DNA from: Streptacidiphilus albus JL83
Lineage (GTDB): Bacteria > Actinomycetota > Actinomycetes > Streptomycetales > Streptomycetaceae
DNA: 64,000 nucleotides
Reading direction: 5' to 3'
Assembly (NCBI RefSeq): GCF_000744705.1
Contig: NZ_JQML01000001.1
Span: forward strand, 5,342,017 to 5,406,016
Numbering within the stretch: the stretch's first letter is position 1; every line of letters starts with the position of its first letter. Of this stretch, positions 57,517-64,000 are shown in pieces. The position numbers were made by a program, and so were the translations under genes. Below the pieces are notes generated by a model, which was not told the origin of the DNA, did not search any database, and saw nothing but the letters and a program-made list of their open reading frames with translations.

Positions 57517-58311
57517 CTAGATGGCCTGTTCATCGGGAAGCGAAGTCAGGTACATGGGATCGATCTCATGACTACCTTGGATCATGTGAAGGTCGGTGAA
57601 CTGAGTCGCAGTTCCTCCTGCCACGATCGATACAATGTTGGGCCAGATGCAGTTGCTCATGTAGTTAGACAGTGCCAGGAATTCTTCGCCGCCAGGGGTA
57701 TCGCGGCCCAGGATTCGTGGGCGTAGGATGGATCCCTTGTGGTACTCGCCATTGCGGTACTTGTCGTCGTGTCTACGCACGACGCTCTCGTACGGCGCAA
57801 GGAATCGCCACTTAGGTTGTTCTGCGACCCATGTGAAGAACTTCGCCTTGTAGGAACGCTTGCCGGACGGCTCCAGGTCGGTGCCCGTCTCCAGGAAGTA
57901 AACTGCTCGCATCAGCTTCTCCCAGGCGATCCGTGAGCGCCCGATAAGCGACTGGTCGACTGCCATCAGCTTCAGCGTTTGTCGGGGAGAAGCCGAATGC
58001 AGCGAGGAGTGGTGCTGAGGAGCGTAGTAGTGTTCGTTGGCGATACCGAGGTCAAACTTGATATAGTGCAGTTGTAGGCGCACCTCGGTGAAGCGGTTGG
58101 CCAGCACCTCCAGTCTGTCTGACGGGTACAAGCCAGAACCTATGTAGGCGTCAACAAACTCAACCGCGCCAAAGCCTTCGCTGCGTTGCAGCGTCGCGTA
58201 GACCAATTCTGCGGCCTCTCCGTAGTTCGCGCTGTACTCCTTCGCTGCAGCGTCAAAGAAGTCATCTATTTGCGCGGCCAGTGCACGGGCGGCATCCAAG
58301 TCTTCATCCAT
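57517..58311 (-). CDS. Unknown protein with HEPN-like features
   Basis: A 264-residue helical protein with lower GC than its surroundings. LANRFTEVRLQLHYIKFDLG, SRIAWEKLMRAVYFLETG and KFFTWVAEQPKWRFL look like long helices; KYRNGEYHKG contains an R-x4-H motif (about 186-191), the catalytic signature of HEPN ribonucleases. It resembles Cthe_2314-like HEPN proteins in general form, but this is inference. The ATG at 58311 was chosen; a GTG at 58332 is also in frame. It is convergent with the XRE-ImmA gene. Confidence 0.6.
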   Translation of the reverse strand: MDEDLDAARALAAQIDDFFDAAAKEYSANYGEAAELVYATLQRSEGFGAVEFVDAYIGSGLYPSDRLEVLANRFTEVRLQLHYIKFDLGIANEHYYAPQHHSSLHSASPRQTLKLMAVDQSLIGRSRIAWEKLMRAVYFLETGTDLEPSGKRSYKAKFFTWVAEQPKWRFLAPYESVVRRHDDKYRNGEYHKGSILRPRILGRDTPGGEEFLALSNYMSNCIWPNIVSIVAGGTATQFTDLHMIQGSHEIDPMYLTSLPDEQAI

Positions 58312-58478
58312 GCTCGCAAATACTAGCGGCACAGCAGCGCATGGGCAGCCCGGTTCGGATATTCGCGGCGGCCTGCTGAGCTGGTCGCAGAAGCGGACTG
58401 TCGTCCGGCAGGCATTGCCTATGCATTGCGACTGAGTAAGCTACACCGTGCCTACATACAACGCTTAGGCTTACGACC

Positions 58479-58802
58479 ATGGCTGACTACCTAGCAGTTC
58501 TCACGACGACTGACTCCGCTGACTCGGCTGCCGCACTTGCTCGTTCGGCGGTGACCGCCCGGCTGGCTGCGTGCGCCCAGGTCGACGGGCCGATCACTTC
58601 GACGTACTGGTGGCAGGGCGAGGTGGAGACCGCGCAGGAGTGGCGGGTGCTCTACAAGACCACAGCTGAGCGGTACCCGGCGTTGGAGGCCCACATCAAG
58701 GCCGAGCACTCCTACGACACCCCGGAGGTGATCGTCGGCGAGATCCCGACCGGCAGCCGCGAGTACCTCGCCTGGATAACCGAGGAGACCCAGCAGTCCT
58801 GA
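58479..58802 (+). CDS. cutA: Divalent-cation tolerance protein CutA
   Basis: A 107-residue trimeric PII-like fold protein. Typical motifs: VTARLAACAQVDGPITSTYWWQ, VLYKTTAERYPALEAHIKAEH, SYDTPEVIVGEIPTGSREYL. CutA is a small cytoplasmic protein linked to metal tolerance. The C-terminus ITEETQQS is normal. It marks a return to conserved chromosomal sequence after the accessory island. Confidence 0.93.
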   Translation: MADYLAVLTTTDSADSAAALARSAVTARLAACAQVDGPITSTYWWQGEVETAQEWRVLYKTTAERYPALEAHIKAEHSYDTPEVIVGEIPTGSREYLAWITEETQQS

Positions 58803-58860
58803 GCGGATGGACGCGGCCCGCGGTGCCGTCCGGGCAGCTGAGGCCCTGGCTCGGACGACC

Positions 58861-60117
58861 TCAACGGAGCACCGTCTGTAGCTCGTCGGCGAGGTTGCGG
58901 GCCTCGCTGCTGTCGTTGGCGGCCAGGAGTTGGTGCAGAGCGGTGAGGCGGTCGCGGCTGAGCTGGACTTCGCCGCGTTGGGCCTCGGTAGCTGCCCGGC
59001 GGGCGACTTCCGCGCCCTGGTCGATACGGCCGGCGCGGACGTACGCGGTGGCCACGTCCGCGAGGGCGACGGCGTTGGCCTTGTCCTGGCCGGTCAGGTG
59101 GCCGATGGTGCGCTCGGCGGCGTCCTGCACGTCGACGTGTCCGATACGGCCGTAGGCGTTGGCCTCCATGGAGGCGAGCCGGGCCGGGCCGAGGAACCGC
59201 ACCCACGGCTGGGCCTGGTCCGGATCGGCGTAGTCGTAGGCGGTGACCGCTCGATCGAGCGAGCGTACAGTGCTGGACCGGTCTCCGACCGCCGCGGCCT
59301 CCTCCGCTTCGCGGGCGGCGGCCCATGCGCGAGCTGCCGCGTACGCGGGGCCCTTTACGTGGGTCTGGGCGGTGGACAGCAGGCTGCGGGCCTTGGCTGA
59401 GTCGCCCCGGTGGGCGGCGGCATACGAGGCGTAGATCAGGGCGAGGGCAGTCAGTGGCGGGTGGTTGGCTTCCGCTCCGGCGTCGGCCGCGACGCGGTAG
59501 TAGCGGGAGGCTCCGGCCTCGTCGCGCATGTCCCAGGTCATCCATCCGGCCAGTGCGGCGGTCTCCCCGGCCGCGACCAGCAGGGCCTGGCGATGCTTCC
59601 CCGCCTGGGGCAGGACGCTGATGATCGTGTCGAGATGTGCGTAGACCCTTGGTCGCATCAAGCGTGCGGGGATGCCGTGTTCGGCGAGGTAGAGCTGTTC
59701 GGTGGTGCGGGTCAGGGATCGGGCGGTGCGAGTGTCCACGGGAGCACCGGCGATGGCGGCGGCGAGGCGACCCCAGGGCTCGGTCACGGCGCCGGCCGCT
59801 ATGGCGGTCGCGCCCAGGAAGGTCCGTCGGTACACGGTCTCGAACTCCTCATCCACGGGGGTAGCTGCCAGGCGGCGCTTCTGCCGGGCAGCGACGACCG
59901 CCCGCCGCAGATGCTCCTGCGGTACCCCGAACGACCGAGCGGTGTGGCTCTGCCAGAACGGGGACAGCAGTCGTTCCTCGCGCTCCCAGCGGGAAACCGT
60001 GTGACGATCCACGGGTAACCCGGACTTCTCGGACAGGTCGGCGGCCTGTTCCGACTGGGAGCGTCCGGACTCCTCGCGCAGAGCACGCAGCAGCGGTCCG
60101 ATCGTCTCAATGCCCAT
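58861..60117 (-). CDS. XRE-family regulator with TPR-like C-terminal region
   Basis: A 418-residue regulator. N-terminal XRE HTH: IGPLLRALREESGRSQSEQA and TVSRWEREERLLSPFW. The remaining 330 residues are helical TPR-like repeats (AALAGWMTWDMRDEAGASRY, ALALIYASYAAAHRGDSAKA, LADVATAYVRAGRIDQGAEV). This type of protein is common in streptomycetes next to RiPP gene clusters. ATG 60117 was taken; an ATG at 60132 is an alternative. It is divergent from the small genes that precede the lanthipeptide precursor and is a candidate regulator of them. Confidence 0.84.
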   Translation of the reverse strand: MGIETIGPLLRALREESGRSQSEQAADLSEKSGLPVDRHTVSRWEREERLLSPFWQSHTARSFGVPQEHLRRAVVAARQKRRLAATPVDEEFETVYRRTFLGATAIAAGAVTEPWGRLAAAIAGAPVDTRTARSLTRTTEQLYLAEHGIPARLMRPRVYAHLDTIISVLPQAGKHRQALLVAAGETAALAGWMTWDMRDEAGASRYYRVAADAGAEANHPPLTALALIYASYAAAHRGDSAKARSLLSTAQTHVKGPAYAAARAWAAAREAEEAAAVGDRSSTVRSLDRAVTAYDYADPDQAQPWVRFLGPARLASMEANAYGRIGHVDVQDAAERTIGHLTGQDKANAVALADVATAYVRAGRIDQGAEVARRAATEAQRGEVQLSRDRLTALHQLLAANDSSEARNLADELQTVLR

Positions 60118-60290
60118 GATGCGCGCCCCCATGGCCCGATGCGGAAGTGGATCAGATTTCTGGACCACAGAAGTGGCCCACAGTCAGGAACGGCCCCCTA
60201 CGGGGTTCCTCCTGAGTTTGTACACCCGCAGTTGACTGAGCATCAGCCCGTTCGCGGTTCATCGCTCGCAATCTGCCAGGAGTCGATCGC

Positions 60291-60599
60291 ATGTCCTACC
60301 CCGTACTTCCCCCAGGAGCTGGGTCCGCACCCGCCGATACAGCGGCAGTCACGGACTCGCGCCCGGCCGGAACCCAGGGACAGGACGTGACGAAGGCACC
60401 GACCGGGCCGCAGATCGGCGACCTCGTCAAGGACAACGACGGCCACGAGTTGGTCGTCACGGACGTCCACAGCGGCCAGCTGATCGTACGACCGCTCCAC
60501 AGCAACCGCGAGCTGCCGGCCGACTCTCCGGAAGCCCTGACGGTTGTGGCCAGACGGGGTCAGTGGGGCGGTCGACCAGGCGAGGAGTGGGCCCGGTGA
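60291..60599 (+). CDS. Small protein of lanthipeptide locus, unknown function
   Basis: A 102-residue protein. The N-terminal 40 residues are Pro/Ala/Thr-rich and disordered; the rest (IGDLVKDNDGHELVVTDVHS, GQLIVRPLHSNRELP) looks like a small beta barrel. aggag lies 7 bases before the ATG. It overlaps the next small gene (GTGA) and precedes the precursor gene by about 320 bp. Confidence 0.65.
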   Translation: MSYPVLPPGAGSAPADTAAVTDSRPAGTQGQDVTKAPTGPQIGDLVKDNDGHELVVTDVHSGQLIVRPLHSNRELPADSPEALTVVARRGQWGGRPGEEWAR

Positions 60600-60778
60600 G
60601 CGGGCGTCACGCCGGACCCGACCCGGTGACGATCGCGTTAGGCACCGTCTGGGCCGGTGCCAGCGCCGTGCTTCTGACCCTCCTCGCGATCCTGGCCCAC
60701 GAGCCGTGCTCATGCTCTCCCGGGGCATCCGCATCCGCTCCGGTGTCGGCACCGGACCTGTCACCGCCGGGCACCTGA
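60596..60778 (+). CDS. Small single-pass membrane protein
   Basis: A 60-residue protein with one hydrophobic segment (VTIALGTVWAGASAVLLTLL) and a short Cys/Ser/Pro-rich end (PCSCSPGASASAP). The GTG start overlaps the stop of the gene before. It could be a genuine small gene of the cluster; support is position and coupling only. Confidence 0.45.
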   Translation: MSGRHAGPDPVTIALGTVWAGASAVLLTLLAILAHEPCSCSPGASASAPVSAPDLSPPGT

Positions 60779-60915
60779 GACCCGGCCCTGCCCGCGCACC
60801 CCTGAGCCGTGCGGGCGGGGTCGGCACCAACCTCCGTCCGGTGATCCGGGCGGACGGCGGCGGTCTTGCTGGGGCAGGGCCGCCGCACCATCCCCAACCA
60901 GTAGGAGGATCCGAA

Positions 60916-61089
60916 ATGGCACCAACTGCACTGAGCATCCTGGACCGCGCCCCCGTGGTGGACAGCGACCCGCTCGACCTGGACGTGTCCGTGATCACCG
61001 AGGTCGGCGCGGACCGGATCCCGGTGGCCTGCGGCACCTCTGACGGGTGCGACCCGTCCTGTGCCAGCTCCTGCACCAGCGCCGTCTGA
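60916..61089 (+). CDS. FxLD-type lanthipeptide precursor
   Basis: A 57-residue precursor peptide. The leader has SDPLDLDVSVITEV (about 17-30), matching the FxLD recognition motif, with Pro in place of the usual Phe. The likely core is the last 20 or so residues, with four cysteines (39, 45, 49, 53) and several Ser/Thr for dehydration: VACGTSDGCDPSC then ASSCTSAV. Ser/Thr on both sides of the Cys residues allow up to four thioether rings. A strong ribosome site (ggagg) is 7 bases ahead of the ATG. It lies 81 bp before the LanB-type dehydratase. Confidence 0.87.
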   Translation: MAPTALSILDRAPVVDSDPLDLDVSVITEVGADRIPVACGTSDGCDPSCASSCTSAV

Positions 61090-61170
61090 CCTGCTGTCCA
61101 GCCCGCTCGACGTGGGGCCGGGATCTCCCTCGGCCCCACCCCACCCCTCTCAGGTACGGCGGAGGAACCG

Positions 61171-64000
61171 ATGAGCGTCCCCGGCAAGCCGCTCTACCAG
61201 CACACCGGTACCGCACTGCTGCGGGCAGCCACGGTGCCGCTGACCCGTGGCACCGACTGGTGGCCGGACCCGGCCGACACTGCGGACTGCCGCCGCTGGC
61301 TTGGGCAGGTCTGGTCCCGGCCGGAAGTTGCCGACGCGATCCGTGATGCCAGCCCCGGACTGGCCGGGCGGGTCGACGCGATCCGCGCCGACCGCCCGGT
61401 CACGGACAAGCAGATCCTGCGCGCGACCGAGTCCACCGCCCGCTACCTGCTGCGGTCCACCGGCCGCCCAACGCCGTTCGGCCTGTTCGCAGGAGTGGCC
61501 CAAGCGAGGCTGGGGCCGACCGCCACAGTACGGTTCGGCACCGGCCATCGGCCGGTCGCCCGGGTCGATACCGAGTGGCTGGCCAGCGTTGTCGATCGTC
61601 TGGAAGCCGTCCCCGAACTGCTCGAGCGCTTGGACTTGGTGTTCAACAACCTCGCCGCTCAGCGTGGTGGCCGACTCCAGGTACCCCATGGCGGACCGAA
61701 CCGCGTCAGCGTCCGCTACACCAGCGCGATCCGAGTGCTGCGGGACGCCGCCGCCAGTGCGGCCCCGTTCGCGGATCTGGCGGACAAGCTCACCGAGACC
61801 GTGCCCGGCGCCGACCGGTCCCGCGTCACCGCGGTGCTCGCCGAGCTTGTCCGGCAGGGCTTCCTGATCACCTGCCTGCGGGCCCCGCTCACGGTCACCG
61901 ACCCCCTGTGCCACCTGCTCGACCGGCTTCGCGAGGCCGGAGCGGACACCGTGCCGGCCGTGGTGCCGGTCCTGCGGGAACTTGAGGCCGTCCGCGACGA
62001 CCTCGCCCAGCACAACAGCCAGGGCGGTCCAGTTCAGGGGCGCGCGGAGATCGTCGGACGCCTGCGAGACCTGTCCTCGGCCGGACGCACCGCGCTGGCA
62101 GTGGATCTGCTGCTGGACTGCGATGTCCAGGTGCCCCGCGAGGTGGCCCGTGAGCTGGAGCGGGCCGCCGACGTCCTGCTGAGACTGACCCGCCAGCCGA
62201 CCGGCGAGGCGGTGTGGCGCGAGTACCGTGCCGCGTTCTGGGAGCACTACGGCATCGGCACCCTGGTCCCCCTGACCGAGTTCCTGGACCCGGCCGCCGG
62301 ACTCGGCTTCCCCGCGCAGTACCCCGGCAGCACAATGACCCCGCCGGTGGCCGCACCCACGGCACGCGATCAACGGCTGCTGGCCCTGGCCTGGCAGGCG
62401 ATGGCCGACGGCAGCGGCGAGATCCTGCTGACCGACCGGATCATCGACGAGTTGACCGACGGCGCACGTCTCGACGAGCACCGCATCCCGCCGCACGTGG
62501 AGATCGCGGCCCGGATCCAAGCCGGAAGCACGACCGCGTTGGAGCGTGGGGACTTCACCGTGACCGTCACCCCGGCTCGCGCCGCTGGAACCCTCACCTC
62601 ACGGTTCACCCCCGTCGCCACCGGCACCGGCCTGGCCGACATCTACCGGGGCCTGCCTGCCTCGACAGCCGGGGCCCTTGTCGCCCAGTTGTCGTTCCCG
62701 CCGCTCTACCCGCACACCGAGAACATCTGTCGCATCCCCGCCTATCTGCCCCACGTCATCGCCCTGGGCGAGCACCGCCACCCGAACGATGCGGCCACTG
62801 TCATCCCGCTGGATGACCTCGCGCTCACTGCTACCCGCGACCGCCTGCACCTGGTCAGCATTTCGCGCCGCCGGGTGGTCGAGCCGCAGGTGTTCCATGC
62901 CATGGCGTTGGAGAAGCAACCGCCCCCCTTGGCCAGGTTCCTGGCTCACCTCCCGCGCGCCTTCGCCGCCATCTGGACTGGCTTCGACTGGGGCCCGCAC
63001 GCCGTCCACCTGCCCCGCCTGCCTCGGGTCCGCTACCGCCGCACCATCATCTCCCCGGCCCGCTGGACCCTTGCCGTCGGTGCCCTGACCGGTACCGGCA
63101 TCATGGACCTGGAGCAGTGGCGCAAGCGCTGGGGCTGCCCGCGTACAGTCGAACTTCGAGACCAGGAGCGGACGTTACGGCTGACCCTGACCGAGCCGGT
63201 CCACGTGGCGATACTGCACACGCACCTCAAGCGTTACGGGACCGCCGTCTTGACCGAGGCCATCGGCGCCGACGAGCTGGGCTGGTTGGAGGGGCACGTC
63301 CACGAAGTCGCCGTTCCTCTGGTCGCCGCCCGTCCCCCTGCCCCCTCGCCGCTGGCCGGATCGCTGCCGACGACCACGAACAGCAGCCGCGGCCCCCTGC
63401 CCGGCTCACCGGCGAGCCGGTGGCTGAACGCGAAGCTTCGCACCCACCCCGAGCGCTACGACGAGATCCTGACCGAGCACCTGCCCCGGCTCCTGGCCAG
63501 CCTGCTTGGCGACCCTCAATTCTGGTTCGTCCGCTACCGCAGTCCGCACGAGAGTGACCATCTGCGGATGCGCTTCCGCACCCAGAGCCCGGACCAGTTC
63601 GGGCAGTTCGCCGATGTGATCGGCCGGTGGGCGGAAGGACTGAGGCACGACGGCCTCGCCTCCGGGCTGGCCTTCGACGTCTACGCGCCCGAGACCGGCC
63701 GCTACGGGTACGGTGCGGCCATGGAAGCGGCCGAGGCGGTGTTCTGCGCCGACTCGCAGGCGGTCACTGCCTCGCTCCGGCTCCTGCCGGCCCCTGCCGT
63801 CGACCCGAGGTCGCTGGTCGTCGCGGGCATGGTCGACATCGCCCGCGGCTTCCTCGGATCAGACGACGCCATGACGTGGCTGGCATCCCGGCCCGCGCCC
63901 ACTGCCCCCGCTGCCGATCGGGTTATGGCCAACCGCTCGGTCCAGTTGGCTCTGCACGGCTCGGGCCCGTGGCCAGGCGAGATCGAGCGGGTCCGGCAGT
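61171..64000 (+). CDS. lanB: Class I lanthipeptide dehydratase (LanB), partial at the window edge
   Basis: The frame is open from ATG 61171 to the right edge (943 codons so far). The N-terminal glutamylation domain has SVPGKPLYQHTGTALLRAAT, RSTGRPTPFGLFAGVA and SARWTLAVGAL-like C-terminal parts. The elimination domain, SpaB_C/thiopeptide type, begins with WLNAKLRTHPERYDEILTEH and FWFVRYRSPHESDHLRMRFR. It uses glutamyl-tRNA to dehydrate Ser/Thr in the precursor. ggagg lies 5 bases before the ATG. The cyclase (LanC) and further genes are expected past the window. Confidence 0.9.
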   Translation, partial: MSVPGKPLYQHTGTALLRAATVPLTRGTDWWPDPADTADCRRWLGQVWSRPEVADAIRDASPGLAGRVDAIRADRPVTDKQILRATESTARYLLRSTGRPTPFGLFAGVAQARLGPTATVRFGTGHRPVARVDTEWLASVVDRLEAVPELLERLDLVFNNLAAQRGGRLQVPHGGPNRVSVRYTSAIRVLRDAAASAAPFADLADKLTETVPGADRSRVTAVLAELVRQGFLITCLRAPLTVTDPLCHLLDRLREAGADTVPAVVPVLRELEAVRDDLAQHNSQGGPVQGRAEIVGRLRDLSSAGRTALAVDLLLDCDVQVPREVARELERAADVLLRLTRQPTGEAVWREYRAAFWEHYGIGTLVPLTEFLDPAAGLGFPAQYPGSTMTPPVAAPTARDQRLLALAWQAMADGSGEILLTDRIIDELTDGARLDEHRIPPHVEIAARIQAGSTTALERGDFTVTVTPARAAGTLTSRFTPVATGTGLADIYRGLPASTAGALVAQLSFPPLYPHTENICRIPAYLPHVIALGEHRHPNDAATVIPLDDLALTATRDRLHLVSISRRRVVEPQVFHAMALEKQPPPLARFLAHLPRAFAAIWTGFDWGPHAVHLPRLPRVRYRRTIISPARWTLAVGALTGTGIMDLEQWRKRWGCPRTVELRDQERTLRLTLTEPVHVAILHTHLKRYGTAVLTEAIGADELGWLEGHVHEVAVPLVAARPPAPSPLAGSLPTTTNSSRGPLPGSPASRWLNAKLRTHPERYDEILTEHLPRLLASLLGDPQFWFVRYRSPHESDHLRMRFRTQSPDQFGQFADVIGRWAEGLRHDGLASGLAFDVYAPETGRYGYGAAMEAAEAVFCADSQAVTASLRLLPAPAVDPRSLVVAGMVDIARGFLGSDDAMTWLASRPAPTAPAADRVMANRSVQLALHGSGPWPGEIERVRQ

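Noticed and set aside
1-64000. tRNA or rRNA genes
   Set aside because: I found no cloverleaf-like stretches with a TpsiC-type GGTTCRA motif in the right setting and no rRNA sequence, but no covariance search could be run.

Overview
The window is very GC-rich actinobacterial DNA and comes from the Streptomycetaceae (Streptomyces, Kitasatospora or Streptacidiphilus type; I cannot fix the genus). Three things place it: the actinobacterial mini ribosomal protein bS22, the developmental sigma factor BldN with its anti-sigma RsbN, and the presence of both rodlins and chaplins. The first 20 kb keeps the conserved Streptomyces core order proC - HAD - M23 peptidase - MFS - acuC - phosphatase - BldC-like HTH - bS22 - epimerase - acyltransferase - rsbN/bldN - HAD-IB - glutaredoxin - rex - hemA - hemC - hemD - hemB.

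1-19.8 kb: housekeeping and redox/haem genes. Rex (NADH-sensing repressor) heads a rex-hemA-hemC-hemD-hemB operon and has a 20-bp Rex operator in front of it. BldN and RsbN lie on the opposite strand, with a BldN-type promoter in front of rsbN.

19.8-25.4 kb: aerial-surface cluster. There are three rodlins, five short chaplins and two other small secreted proteins. Several of these carry BldN-type promoter motifs (CGTnnC-16/17-CGTTGA) and sit about 10 kb from bldN itself, so regulator and regulon are physically clustered.

25.4-38.9 kb: exported enzymes and wall genes. These are a GH18 chitinase-like enzyme with two DasR-type sites, a cytidylyltransferase-reductase fusion next to a TagF-like polymerase (teichoic-acid-like polymer), two G1 glutamic peptidases, small secreted proteins and regulators.

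38.9-47 kb: two drug-efflux modules (TetR + MFS), each with a doubled palindromic operator, then a LysR regulator divergent from a cyclase-family hydrolase and small enzymes.

47-58.4 kb: an accessory island. It holds an MMPL gene remnant, then two VapBC-type toxin-antitoxin pairs and one Uma2 nuclease-like gene, each separated by a copy of the same dispersed repeat. After that come an S1-domain protein, a DUF6928-like protein, a deformylase-like remnant, an unknown gene overlapping an XRE-ImmA/IrrE metalloprotease, and a lone HEPN-like gene.

58.5-64 kb: CutA, then the left part of a lanthipeptide cluster (XRE-TPR regulator, two small proteins, an FxLD-type precursor and a class I LanB dehydratase) that runs off the right edge.

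No rRNA, tRNA, CRISPR array or intact transposase was seen. Functions come from family recognition by eye; no database search was possible.
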